Shown here: positions 14,037 through 25,670 of the stretch, in pieces
Position numbering within the stretch: the stretch's first letter is position 1
How the letters are laid out: the number at the start of each line of letters is the position of its first letter
Position numbers and translations under genes: made by a program
Assembly (NCBI GenBank): GCA_000320605.2
Contig: KB445820.1
Span: 203,737 to 267,736 of the forward strand
DNA from: Gelatoporia subvermispora B
Taxonomy: Eukaryota; Basidiomycota; Agaricomycetes; Polyporales; Gelatoporiaceae
Direction: 5' to 3'
DNA length: 64,000 bases
The notes under the pieces: generated by a model
What the model saw: the letters and a program-made list of their open reading frames with translations, nothing else
Database searches by the model: none
Told to the model about the DNA's origin: nothing

Positions 14037-15430
14037 CTTTGTATGTGGTGTTGCTTTGAAGTGTCGTTTATATCCTACACGAGGAATTGCGTTGAATTGT
14101 CGAAAAGCCGAGTGTGTATGGTAGGATGGATATGAGCTGCACTGTGCGCGAAGGGCTCTCGCAAACGCTCGTCTCACGATCATCATGAATTTGATCACGG
14201 AGCGAACTGCCTTTTCGGGAGAAGAGGTCCTTTGAACGACCTCAACGATGGCAAACCAATCCCTGCCTACACGCATACATCCTGGCGACAATGTTCTGAA
14301 ATATCTGAATCCAACACGTCTACTTTGCATGATCCTGGGTCGTGGCTACCCTCTGCTGCCATCTAATTCTGCGAGCCACGATAACCGCCGGAATGCAGGG
14401 TAGCTTACAGTTGATGAAACCCGCTACCGCCTGCGCTCAGGAACTTCGGCCTCACTCATAAGGTCTCAAAAACGACAAATGTATGTTTGGCAGATGTCCA
14501 AGTCTCCGTCAATACACAAATGCAATCGCTCGTGACCTACGTCTCTCAGGTCTGAGCAGTGCCTCGACGTCACCTTTAGACTTGGGAGAGCCCCCACGGT
14601 AATGGCTGAGGCTGGACGTTTGGGTTCCGCAGTCAGGGTCCTTATAACTCTACCCTCTCGCACAAGAAGCCCATCGCGCCACTACTAGGCTGTGTAAGAC
14701 GTGGCCGCTGGGAGAGTAACCTGCAATGTAGTAGCCAAGGCAACTCGGGACAGCTGTCACCATGCAATCTATCAAGCTTTGCTCTTCTCTACCGTCCTTC
14801 AGCTAAAAATGTAGTCCGCTAGTAGAGGATGCAAAGGCCCAATCTAGCCTCCTGGACGACTGAGACAACCGAGACGATGTCAGACGGCCAAGCGAACTTC
14901 AACCCCGCCCACCGCGGAGATGGGTATCGGGCCGGAGCGCCGCCCACGATCGAAAACCCGGAGTTTCCATTTCGAGGTAAGCGGCACCGCCGCCATCACG
15001 TGCTGATCTCTTCCCATCAAAACGCGCACACCGCGTTCGCGTCTGACAGATCCATCCGTCGACGATAGTCCACTTGACATGCTTCGCTCGATGGTGCGAT
15101 AGTTCGCAGTACGGAGGAATAGGCTAGCTGGCTAAGCTTCGAACCAGCGGTTTGAGCCACGGTGCAAAGTTCAATGTATCAGGGCTATTCTGCGATGATG
15201 GTAGGGTAACGGGTTGCATCCCGCCCCCAGCGCCCAGTGCCGACTCGACAAAGTAGCCGTTGACAGGAGTGGTTTAGCGTCCGTGAAAATCGTGCCTAGC
15301 GGTTCTCAGGCGCCCACTGTCGACTGACAAACCCCCAGTTCTTCGTCACGAACCTTGTCTCTTGACCCACGACACTCTCCCTCTGACCGTCAGCAAGCCC
15401 TTTCTTCCCCAGGTCAACTGGTACTCCGAG
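14037..15430. other. Long intergenic region without a supported gene
   Basis: 1.4 kb between the divergent peptidase (-) and surface-protein (+) genes. Only short ORFs without recognisable domains. It should hold both promoters. Confidence 0.4.
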
Positions 15431-16990
15431 ATGCAGAGATTGCAGGGCTCCTCCGCGCTACTCCTTGGTGCGCTCACTCTGATTGCACACGTCTCGAAGA
15501 CTCGTGCACAGACCACGAATGCGACATGTCTCGACGGATTCTCATGGGTGTGTCCTCGCGACATCGCTTCCGTCTATCCCTCCGACTGAGTATGGCGCTC
15601 AGATGTTCAATGAACGCAACCAAAGTCCATGCCAGGTCTCCGCATACTTGATTGCGCCTTGTCTGGACGACCCATCTGGTGCGTCTGCATGCCTACACGA
15701 TTCAGTGCACGTCTTAGAAATTGCTTTTGGTAGACGCGTTCGTGGACTCACTCCCGCCTGGTTTCCACTATGTAACACCCCAGGGGGCCTCTGTGAATCC
15801 TTGTGATTGTAATACCGTTATCTATTCTACTATGCAAGCTTGTGCTGCCTGCCAAAGCCGTCCAGTCCAACCGTAAGTCATATGAGGATGTCCCCCAGGT
15901 CTGCAATTCATCTTTTCAAATAGCTGGAGTACTTGGGAGACAAACTGTACGGGCCCAGGTATCCAAGAGTAAGTCTATCGGCTTTGTAGACGGCGTGTAA
16001 CAAGACTGACTGGAGACACAGGTATCCCGAGCAGTTCTCTTCTGGTACATCGGTCCCGGCATGGGCGTACCTGGATGTTGTGGTGAGTCTTGGCGCGACA
16101 CTGCTAAATGATCTTTATCTCACATCGCACCAGGAAGAGGACAGTTTTGACGTCAACACGGCGCAGCAAGTTGCATCGGAAGGTAAGTCGCAGCTCTTAG
16201 CGTGTTGTACCATGTCTCACGAGAGAATTCTAGGCATCCCCGACGCGACGAGCGGGAACCTGACAGGCATCTCATCGACTGGCTTACCATCCTCCACCAC
16301 CAACCCCTTCAGCTCCAACTCGGGTTCGCAAACCACCAACCCGCTCTTCCCCCAAACCTCTGGCTCGCAAACCACCGGCGACCTCACTCCGACCAATCCC
16401 GCCGACAACGGCAACCCGAACTCGAACTCCGACAACAACGGCCTCTCAAGCAGCTCCAAAAAGTCCTCAAACACGGGCGCGATCGTCGGCGGTGTCGTGG
16501 GCGGCGTCGTAGGCGCGGCGCTGCTGGGCCTCGGCGCGTTCCTCCTCGTGCGCCACAACCGCACGCGCAGCGCGAACCGCCCCGCGCGCGGGGGCCCGAT
16601 GGATCTCGACGCCGCTCCTGCTGCGGCCACAGCGTACGGCGCACTGCACACACCGCCCGAGATGCACCAGCCGTACTCGCCCGGCTCGCCCAGCGCTGCT
16701 GTTGAGACGACGCCAATGATGCGCGAGGCGTACGTGCCGAGCGAGGGCATCACCCCCTCGATGCCGAAGATCTACGTAAGTCGTGCTCGCGAGAATCGAC
16801 TTTATAAAGCGATGCTGATGACGGGCGGTATGCACAGGATCCCGATGACCCGTCCACGTTCCCCTCTGCGGGCCCTGGCATGTCGTACGCGGCAAATCCG
16901 ACGGTGTACTCCGGTGCGAGCGCGAACACGGGCTACCACCCTGGTGGATCGTATGGCCCGAGCAACTACAGCGGCGCGCCCGAGTTGTAA
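15431..16990 (+). CDS. Secreted/single-pass type I membrane protein with Ser/Thr-rich stalk
   Basis: No named family recognised. Eight exons can be followed. Exon 1 (15431-15547) encodes a signal peptide (LQGSSALLLGALTLIAHVS). A Cys-rich extracellular region follows (CLDGFSW, CQVSAYLIAPC, NPCDCNTVIYSTMQACAACQ, NCTGP), then a Ser/Thr/Asn-rich stalk (SGSQTTNPLFPQTSGSQTTGD). One transmembrane helix with Gly/Val zippering (GAIVGGVVGGVVGAALLGLG) is followed by basic RHNR, and a roughly 150-residue Pro/Tyr-rich cytoplasmic tail ends in YSGAPEL. The layout resembles fungal wall-sensor-like or mucin-like plasma-membrane proteins, but no WSC domain is evident. It is common in Agaricomycetes as an uncharacterised protein; a sensor role is inference only. 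Confidence 0.8.
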
Positions 16991-17279
16991 GATCGATGTC
17001 AGTCTACTCCTTCCGATTAACCACGAACTATCTTAGTCGTGATTTCACTCGCGTCCATCCCGGGGTATGGTGTAAAATAGAGCGGGTCCTCGTTCATGTG
17101 CTGTTAATATATCTAATGTCTCTGCGCCGGCCGGATTCGCGACGCGCACCTCGAGATGCATCGATACGAGGAAAATACGAGGGAAGAATGCGTAGGTTGT
17201 GTACCGTTGTTACAAATATAACCCAAGACCCAGGCCTACATACGCTACATCTGAAGCAGTATTCAGTCATTATATGGAA

Positions 17280-19586
17280 TCATCGTCTATTTGAGAAGCC
17301 TCCTAGCACCGAACCCACTCTACCCAATGTTGACGTTGATCGTGGTGGCACCGGGTCGCCCGCTTTCACCGGAGAGAGGTCTATCGGTATGTTGAGCCCT
17401 CCGTCGGCCTAAAAAAAGAGCGCATATTGTAAGAACTAAAACGATCGATCACAAGTGCGATGAAGAATACATACCGCACCCATCTGATCCCATGTAAATG
17501 ACGCTTGTTGATGTGTCGGGAACAGATTAATCTTCCGTTTCTTTTTCTTTTGAGGTATATCCTCCTCGTCCTCCTCTGCGGTGTGTTCGGCGGCTCGAGA
17601 TCCACGACTTGCAGGTTTCGCTTTAGATCCTCTCGAAGGCGGTGCACTTCCTGCGGATGCCTTGCCGCGCGCCTTAGGGGCCGGTCTCTCTTCCTCTTCC
17701 TCTTCCTCAGCAGCCACTTTCTTAGATCGTTTCCGCGACGGCAGCACCTCCTCGACCTCGTCATCGATCACATCAGCCTTGCGCTTCCCCTTCCTATCTT
17801 TTGGTGGCGGCTCGACAATCTCCACCTCCCCGTCACTCTCCACAGGCTTCGCCTTCTTCGGTCTCCCTCTGCGCTTTGGGGCGTCTTCTTCAGCCCGCGC
17901 GTCGCTCGTGGTCGCAGGCTGCTTCCTCGCGCCCCGGCTACTACTGGCCTGCCCAACATGATCGTCCGCGCCGTCTTCGTCATTGCTTTTCTTTGCCTTG
18001 CCTGTGGGCCTCGGTTTAGGCCTCGATTTCGTCTGCTTCGGCTCCTGGACCTCATCCGACTCACTCGCCGGCTCTGCAGACTTGTGTCGGCCGTTTGTAG
18101 CACGTTTCGCGGAATTAGAATGTCGTGGAGTGACTGTAACCTCCACCTCGATTTCCGACGAAGCCCCGCCGCTGCCGCTCGTGACGGGGGCAGAGGGCTT
18201 TGTCTGCCACAAATTCGTAAACCAACAATTTCAGATGTATTAGATAGACTCACTTTGGCACGCTTCGTGCTGGTCTCAGCACGAGCCTTGCCGTTCACCC
18301 GAGGTGCCTCTGCGGGCGCGTCCTCAGAACGCTGCCGGCCGTCCGGTTGCTGGACATTCGTTCGCAAAGCAGCCAATTGCTGCCTTGTATGCTCGAGTGC
18401 GTGCTCTAACCTTTCCTCTGATGCTTCTGATTCTTTGAGTGCTTTCTTATAAATCCCAGTCGCTTGAGCATTATCAAATGAGAATACCTTCTAAATAGGC
18501 CACTCACGGTATATTCTTCGAGAGACGATCTATATCTTTCCAGCTTGTTCTTCGCTTTCTGATAGTTGGTCTCCGTCGCCTCTGCTTCGGCCTCTACCTG
18601 TGCCACGCGTGCCTCGGCCTCCTTCACGCGTGCCTCAAGCTCCTTGGCACGGACCTCGAGTTCGATGCGGGAGCGGCGAAGTGTGTCCATCTCGGCACCT
18701 TCACGGCTTTCCAGGTTTCGCCACTTCTCGACCTGCCTGCGCAGGTCGGCGTTGATGCGTTCTGTTTCCGCATGTTTGGCTTCCAGCGCAGCATGAGTGT
18801 CCTTGAGCCCATCGAGGTGCAGAGTCGTGCGCTCGAGCTTGGTTGTAGTACTGGAGCATGTGGCAGCTAGGGTCGTGTGCTCGGCACGCAGGCGGGCGAG
18901 CACGTCCTGTAGCGTACCGGGGTACGAGATGGAGTGCGATGTCATGGCTTTGACTTTGCGTAGGTAGAATGGACGCGCAGAGAGGAGACACGCACCTCGT
19001 TCTCGGTCTTCGCTTTCAGGGCAGCGGAGAGCTGCGTCGCGAGCTTCTTGCACTTGGTCTCCAGTGCGTCGACCTTGTCTTGAAGATCACCAAATAGTAC
19101 GCTCTCTTCCCGAGCTGTCTGCTGGACAGCCTCCAGCTCCCATTCCAAATCCTCGACGCGCTCTTCCAGCTCGGTTTCCCGCCTCTGGAATGTGACCAAC
19201 CGATAATCACGCTGAAGACGCGCCAGGCGTTCCGCCCGCAGGGCCTCTCTTCCCTGAAGCGTAGCAATACGTTCGCCGTCAAGAGCATGCGCGGTGCGCA
19301 GGTGGGCGATCCGGTGTGCAGCCTGAAGCATGTCGCAGCCGTCGCGCCATTCTGCTCTCTCGTCCTGCCACCGCTTTTGCATGTGTTCAATTGCTTGCTT
19401 AGAACGTGTCTGTTCATCAGTTATAAGCGTCCGCAGTTTCTCGATAGTGTGTTCCAGAGTGCGGTTCTTTGCAACAAGATCTTCAATTTGAGATTGTTGG
19501 CTTGAGATCATAGATTCAAAAGGCGCCGAGGAAGGGGTTGTTCGAAGGGGCGTAGGCCCTCTGATGCTGGTGCCAAGACGAGACAT
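17280..19586 (-). CDS. Coiled-coil nuclear protein with AT-hook-like basic tail
   Basis: Function not recognised. Five exons: 19586-18996, 18906-18508, 18445-18254, 18203-17475, 17408-17280; 679 aa with every join in frame. Residues about 25-385 are almost continuous heptad-type coiled coil (QSQIEDLVAKNRTLEHTIEK, ELEARVKEAEARVAQVEAEA). The remainder is disordered, with alternating acidic and basic blocks, an AT-hook-like KRRGRPKKAK near residue 505, several KKKKRK-type nuclear signals, and a C-terminal exon ending GSVLGGFSNRR. This suggests a chromatin or spindle/kinetochore scaffold, but that is inference. It is transcribed divergently from the Met/Gly-rich gene across 210 bp. Confidence 0.8.
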
Positions 19587-19731
19587 GGTATATTACGGGT
19601 CGCAAGAGTGTACAGGATGTTGAATAGGTATCGCAGGTATCCAGAAAGACGGCCAGAGACTCAGAGCATCGTCAAGTCGAGCTGGATGGAGGCGGAGGGC
19701 AAGGCGTGGCGAACACCAGAGTCGCGCGCGC

Positions 19732-19765
19732 GCCAGGCGTGACAGCGCGATCTGTCACGCCTGGC
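19732..19765. promoter_or_regulatory. Perfect 14-bp inverted repeat in the shared divergent promoter
   Basis: GCCAGGCGTGACAG (19732-19745) and its exact reverse complement (19752-19765) are separated by CGCGAT. It lies 31 bp before one start codon (19797) and about 145 bp before the other (19586). A dyad of this length suggests a dimeric regulator site or a hairpin in the 5' UTR; no specific factor is recognised. Confidence 0.6.
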
Positions 19766-19796
19766 TTGCTCGTCTTGGTCGGCAGCGGCGACGGTC

Positions 19797-20791
19797 ATGT
19801 CGCCAACCACCAAGCCTGTCCGTAATGTCAAGGTCCATGTCCCACGACATAACTCGCAACGTCTTGGGCCTGCGGTGACTGCCCAGGTTGAAACTCTAGC
19901 CCGGAAACGGAAACTACGTGTGGACGTACGACAGACCGCTTACGATCCAACGAGTGCGCTTGCACAAGCGATTGTGAGTATCAAGCTACGCTGCGGTATA
20001 ACGGTGTAGTAAGTAGATCCAACGCAGGACAGTGCATCGGAATGGAATTCGTTGCTCATGACTGCTCGTGCCGAGCGTGGGCCACAGTGGGATATTGGAA
20101 CACAACTGTACGTCTGAGATGATGACACCCAGGCAGCAACTCACATAATGACTTTAGGTTCCATGTGGACGAGTTCTCTGAATTGTATTATGACCCATCT
20201 TCTCTGCTAGAGTACCAGAAGGAGTCTCGTGCGTCTGGCGAGGGCGAAGAACAATCGTCGTCGAACAACGTTGCTTTTCAACAGGTCCCCGACTATCCAC
20301 CCAGCACGCCTCAAATGCACCGTTCTGCTAGTCATCTTTCTCAGAACCCTACTCAAGGCCTTCCGCCCCAGTACTTCAATACCCCCGGACCAGTAAACAT
20401 GGCATCCCCTCGCCACCCATACCCTCCTACACCTAACCAAGTACCTGGGTTCAATGGCATGCCCCCTGTATCCCCAAAACAATTCTACGGTGGTCCTGGC
20501 GGTGCTGACCCCATGTCGCCAATGCGTATGGGTATGAACCCCGGCATGAACATGGGTGGTGGCATGGGCGGCGGTATGGGAAGCATGGTTATGGGCGGAG
20601 GTATGGGCGGAGGTATGGGCGGAGGTATGGGCGGCATGGGTATGGGTGGCGGCATGGGAGGTGGTATGGGTATGGGCATGGGCATGGGCATGGGGATGCA
20701 TGGAGGACCGGAGAGTCTGGGGATGGGTTCGCCGGAGGCGCGTCGGAGTATGGGTAGGGGGATGGGGGATGGATTCGGGATGCATCGTTGA
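19797..20791 (+). CDS. Protein with conserved N-terminal region and Met/Gly-rich C-terminus
   Basis: Not recognised. Three exons: 19797-19973, 20028-20107, 20158-20791; 296 aa. The first 125 residues look folded (VKVHVPRHNSQRLGPAVTAQ, RKLRVDVRQTAYDP, GPQWDIGTQLFHVDEFSELY). A Pro/Ser/Gln-rich linker follows, then a long Gly/Met tract (20520-20700) of GMGG and GMGM repeats, ending MGDGFGMHR. The tract is encoded by degenerate GGTATGGGC-type codon repeats and could vary in length. Such low-complexity tails occur in RNA-binding and transcription-linked proteins, but nothing here proves a role. Confidence 0.75.
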
Positions 20792-21079
20792 CAGCTGTGC
20801 GGACATTCGGTATCGTTCCTTGTATTCACTACGCTATGTTGTATCTTACACTGGCCAACCTGCTTCCCTTTCGCACCCTGATATGATTCTCTGAGATGCA
20901 ATGCACCCACATGGAAGCTGCGACTCAAAAACCATCCCTCCATCGGTAATGTCGCATTGATATCATAGTGACATAAGATCATGCAGGATATACAACATGC
21001 CCAAGAGATGCCCGGTCCAAGGTGAAATGCGCAACGAATCGCAGCACATACCAGTCGCACTGGGTTGTGACGATGTCTA

Positions 21080-24000
21080 TCACTTCCCGACCATATCCCA
21101 CCCTTCGTCGTCGTCGTTGCCAGCACCGCCAGGAGTAACGGGCACATCCTCGCCGCCCTCCTCCTCGTCTTCCTTCTCGTCGCCGCCAGCACCTTTCCCT
21201 TTCTTCTTCTTCTTCTTTGCGTTCTTCTTCGCATTCTTGGATTGTTTGCCACCAGAGGCGGGGGTAGCTGCACCGGAGGGTGCGCGAGACATCGCAGCAG
21301 GCGTCGTAGTCTTGGAGGTTTTCTTCTCTTCCTCCGCCTTTTTCTTAGCTTCCTCCTCTTCAGCGGCCTTCTTCGCAGCCTCCTCCTCTTCTGCTTTCTT
21401 CCGGGCAGCCTCCTCTTCTTCTGCTCTCTTCGCTTCTTCCACCTTGGCAGCCTCCCCAGCTTTTTTCGCTTCTTCCTCATCTGCAGCCTTCTTGGCCTCG
21501 GCCGCTGCGACGTCCTCCGCCGCCTTCTTGGCCTCCTCTACTGCTTTCTCCTCGGCGGCCTTCTTCGCCGCCTCCTCTTCATCCGCCTTCTTCTGGGCTG
21601 CCTCATCTTCCGCCTTCTTCCGGGCTGCCTCTTCCTCCGCCTCCTTGTTCTCCTCCGCCTGGCGCGCAGCCTCCTCTCCCTCCTTCTTCTTCGCCTCCTC
21701 TTCCTCTTGCTTTCTCTTCGCATCCTCTTCTGCTGTCTTGGACTCCTCTTCCGCCTTCTGCGCCTCATCCTTCTTCTTCTGCTCCTCCGCCTCAGCTGCA
21801 GCCTTCTTCGCGCTGTCTGAGCCTTGTGGACTGCCTCCGAATAGACCGCTACCGAAGCTGATGCCGCCGCTTGCGCCCCAGCTCCCGCCGCCAGTGAGAT
21901 TAGCAGAGTTTCGCTTGGAGCCCCATCCGGTGCCCGAGAGGAAGTCCGAGAACCCTCCCGCAGTTGTGCCTAGGGAACCGACGTCGTGAGGCGCACCCCA
22001 CAAGCTAGCGAGTCCGGATCCTGTGGCACTGTCAGCTGCAGGCTCGGACAGCTCGCCGAACACCTCCGCCTCTGTTGGTGCCTTCGCGGCCTCTACCGGA
22101 AGGACGTCAACAGTGTCCGCAGACGGTTCAGTGGCAGCTGCGCTCTCTTCCGCAGGCGGTTCAGTGGCAGCTGCGCTCTCTTCCGCGACCGCAGGAGCGG
22201 TTTCCGTGCTCGCAGCCTCGGGTTGCCGCTCCTCAACTTTCTCTTCCGCCGGGATATCTGCAGCGGGTTGCGATTTCGGCGTGCCGATGATGGATTGTGC
22301 CTTCGGAGTGGGAACCTTCGAACCTGGCTGAGGGGTAGGTGCCTTCGAGACCGCCTTCGGGGTCGCAACTCGTGAAACCTCCTTCGGTGTAGGAGCTTTG
22401 GACGCCCCCTTAGGTGTCGGTGCCTTAGAGGCCTCCTTCGGCGTCGAGACCTTCTCGAGCTCCTTAGGAGGTTCCCTCGGTGTCGGCGCCTTCGATGCTT
22501 CCTTTGGTGTAGGAGCCTTCGAGGCCTCCTTCGGCGTTGGAGGCTTGGACAACTCCTTGGGGAGCTCTCTGGGTGTAGGTGCCTTCGAAGCTTCCCTCGG
22601 CGTCGGTGCCTTCGAGAGTTCCTTCGGCTCGTCCTTAGGTGTAGGCGGCTTCGATGGCTCCCTGGGCGTAGGAGCTTTCGACGGCTCTCCGGGCGACGGA
22701 GCCTTGGATACCTCCTTCGGCGTCAGCTCCCTAACGCTCTGCGCAAATGGAACATCTTCGTGGATAGTCGGAGGCCTCGACACCGCTCTCGGCGTAGCTG
22801 CCCTCGAGGGTTCCAGCGGTGTCGGCAGCTCGACCACAGGAGAGCCCATAGGCGTCTGATGAGAGGACGGTCCCCATACTGAGTTGAGAGTGTCCGCGAG
22901 TCGTGTGCTGCCGCTCCTGATAGAATCCATGGATCGTCCAGACGTGTTGAGTGTCCGGTCGTGATCCCGCATCGGCTTGCTCGCGCTCGGGATATCCGGC
23001 ATTAGTTCTCTTGCCTTGCCCTTGTCGATTGTCGAATGTGCGCTTCGACCAGATGAGGACCGCGTCATGGAGATCTCACGATCTAGACCGCGGCTCGTGT
23101 CTGCTGTCTGCCGTGGTGAGGCATAGACAGACGATGCGGCGCTCCTCGAGTTCGACGCCGTTGGGGCACGAGATGCAGGCTTGGGACTGGTGTGGGAGCG
23201 AGCGTCCGATGGAGCAGTCCCAACTGTAATGTTGTCCTCCAGAGACTCATCGGGTTCGTCGTCTTCCGCTCGATGTCCACTTTCGTTGTAGACGATCGAA
23301 GCAGGGCCGCTAAAAGGAGAGGTCAGTCGCGAATCGTGATTGGAATTGTATAATGATACGTACTACTTGGTTTTCCCGTTGTCGATCCACTTGATCCTTG
23401 CTCTGAACTCAGTCAAACCGAAATGAATCTCGATATTGAAGACAATCGTCCAGTAGGTCTTCCCATTCTTCCCCTGCTTTGCCGTAGCACTTCCGGCCAA
23501 AGGCGACAGGTCTGCACGGACATGACAGAGCGTCGAGAAATGTTCTGCAAATAGGGACAGTCTAAATACGTCGCTTGCGGCGATTATCAGATAAGAGCCG
23601 CATACCTGCGTTCCTCAGGATCCACTTCGGAATCGTATTGCCACCTCTGTAGCACCAGATCTCTACTTCGAAGACAGACAGCGTCGACAGGTTTGTAACC
23701 TCAGTACAATATTTTCGGCTGAACACCGTCGACTCCTTGACTTTGACGCCCTGTTGACGTATGAGTAGATATTCGGTGATCCTATCCCCGAGACTCACCC
23801 TCGAAAGAATGCAGTCGAAAGCATCAGGTAAGAGCTTGGGACCCGAAGGAAGTTCGAAGAGCCTGTGTCTTCTTGCGACATGCTCTTCGTCCTTCTCGTC
23901 GAACTCCCGCAAATACTCCACGCCGTACATGAACTTGGAGACACGTGCCGAGACGTGGTGGTCGCAATAGAATCCAATTGCTCCATCTGCCACCGCCTTC

Positions 24001-25670
24001 GACCTAGATCACTCGGGTGAGCGGATGTATCTACAAGAGACAGCAGGAGCCTTGCGTACGTCTGAGTGTCCGGTCGGCTGACTGCCACCCCGTAGCGAGC
24101 AAGACGCTCCTGGAGTTGTGCGAACAGCCACGGGCTCGCAGCGAACCCACCAACAAGCCATACCGACTGTACCATGTTCAGAACATCACTCGGACGCCAA
24201 GATTGGTAACGGAGCTGACCTTCACTGCACCGCCGGACCCCTCAATCTGAGCTTGAATAGAAGCGACGGCCGCTTGGATTGATGGTTCGAAGAGTGCCGC
24301 GACTTCGGTTCTAGGTTGGGAAGCAATTTAAAATACAGTGGACTCCTAGGATTGTGAGCAAACATACCCAGTGAGCTTCAGTTGTCCGCTGCGGATGCCG
24401 ACCGTCGGGTCCTTGTCCAAAGGCGAGCCGAAGGGCACGAATTGCAGCTCTTTGTCGCTGCGGAACAGACGTTTCGTTGTCTCGTCGAACCTCTTCGTGA
24501 TGTGGTCGAGCGAGTCAGGGGTGCCATACTTCGATTTCTTGAGTTTTTCTACAAGGATATTAGATGGGGCAGGTCGAAACTGACATTCTACATACCTTCG
24601 AAATATGCTCTTGCCCTTCGACTAACAAACACGGATCCAGCAAACACGCCTGAGTGCCAGGTAGTGTCAGTTTCAAGTATGCATGTACGGCCCGAAATTC
24701 ATGAACACTCACAATCGGGAGGTGCTATCTCTTCTATCACCAAGGGTGCAGTAGCCTTGATCGCATACGAGCTGATGTCCAGGGTACCACCTCCCGCGTC
24801 TGCGACTATGAAGCCGTGGCCAGACGGGTTCTAACGTGCCGATCAGCGCTGCACGTGCCCTATGTGAACTGAAGGGCATACCGATAGAACGTCTGCAGCT
24901 AGCCCATTCAGGACACACGCGTGTAGACTTGCCTCGCCTTCGGTGACGAAGCGTATTCGAGATCTGCCCTCATCGGTATCTGGGATGAGGCCGCCATACA
25001 CGGCAGCCCTTCGCATCTTCGTCTGTTGCGCACCCTCCCATCCATTCGGATGGCTCAGGACCAGCTGGATATCGTGCTCTACGGCGTTCCACAATGCTGG
25101 ACCGTTCGCGTGGGTGTCTACGATGAAGGAACGTGTACATCGGAATAGGTACGCAAGGAAGTCGCCAAAAACATCGACGGCGGTCTTGTTTCGTGGGAGT
25201 GGCGCAAGCCGCATGCCATTCATCTTGAGCTTCATCGTCTTTGGGCGCAGACGAAGCTTGAAGCTGCAGAAGGCTCAATATGACGCTTCCCATACTCGAT
25301 CATTATACACGGCTCACAGTTCGGTCTTGACCCAGCCTTCGTCTTCCGCTAGCGCCATTGTCGTTACATTTTCGGCTTCTGCACCTGCCGCTTTCATCTC
25401 CCCCGACTGATCGTAGTACATGATGGAAGGAATCTTGGAGTTGCCTGCGACATGTTCTTGTCCAGGAAATCTGACAGCGCATTAGTCCATAATGCAGGCT
25501 ACGCGAAAACATATCACGCACCGTGTGACACCATGGATCTTGGGTACCTCTCCAGGCTCGAGGATAGCATACGACACCCCGCTGAATGTCGTCCCGACAT
25601 CAAGAGCGAGGACGAGACCGCGGGTCGTCCCCCCGTAGGGCTTCCGAGTGCCCGACGACGTCGGTCTCAT
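21080..25670 (-). CDS. HSPA12-like Hsp70-family ATPase fused to a long disordered repeat/coiled-coil tail
   Basis: Twelve exons: 25670-25522, 25470-25318, 25263-24882, 24830-24713, 24649-24596, 24548-24368, 24310-24220, 24166-24060, 24003-23799, 23750-23606, 23544-23364, 23309-21080; total 3996 nt, 1331 aa. The first 600 residues form an actin/Hsp70-fold ATPase of the divergent HSPA12 type: phosphate-1 loop LALDVGTTFSGVSY, phosphate-2 loop VADAGGGTLDISS, adenosine motif SVWLVGGFAASPWL, and the family's C-terminal beta region ending KYGPASIVYN. The reading frame then continues. About 780-925 is a Pro-Thr-Lys repeat (SKAPTPKEASKAPTPRE-like), 1090-1260 is an Ala/Glu/Lys coiled coil, then a Lys tract, ending DEGWDMVGK. 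Without the last splice the ATPase would end at TAG just after NGKTK; the spliced form uses a consensus GTACGT donor and restores the conserved KYGPA motif. Confidence 0.82.
21290..21810 (-). repeat. Ala/Glu/Lys-rich coiled-coil coding repeat
   Basis: Degenerate GAG-GCX-AAG codon repeats inside the Hsp70-like gene encode about 170 residues of KKAAEEEEAK-type sequence. On the plus strand the tract reads as CTT/CTC-rich DNA and produces long artefactual Leu- or Ser-rich ORFs. Confidence 0.8.
22300..22730 (-). repeat. SKAPTPKE-type protein repeat in the Hsp70-like tail
   Basis: About 15 imperfect copies of an 8-13 residue unit built on [S/A]KAPTP[K/R]E, encoded by divergent codons. This indicates an old, selected or slowly decaying repeat rather than a recent microsatellite. 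Thr-Pro in each unit offers potential proline-directed phosphorylation sites. Confidence 0.8.

Noticed and set aside
20485..21480. 331-codon minus-strand Arg/Lys/Pro-rich ORF
   Set aside because: Shadow of the Met/Gly tract and the coiled-coil tract in another frame; no domain.
20997..21989. Long plus-strand Ser/Ala/Phe-rich and Leu-rich ORFs
   Set aside because: They are the antisense of the Ala/Glu/Lys coiled-coil tract of the minus-strand Hsp70-like gene; composition is explained by the repeat.
22398..22859. Plus-strand GVGAFEASFGV-type repeat ORF
   Set aside because: Antisense of the SKAPTPKE repeat of the Hsp70-like tail.
21080..25670. Two separate genes (Hsp70-like and repeat protein)
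   Set aside because: Possible, but the GTACGT donor, TTTTAG acceptor, frame match and restored KYGPA motif favour one gene; kept as a checkable finding.
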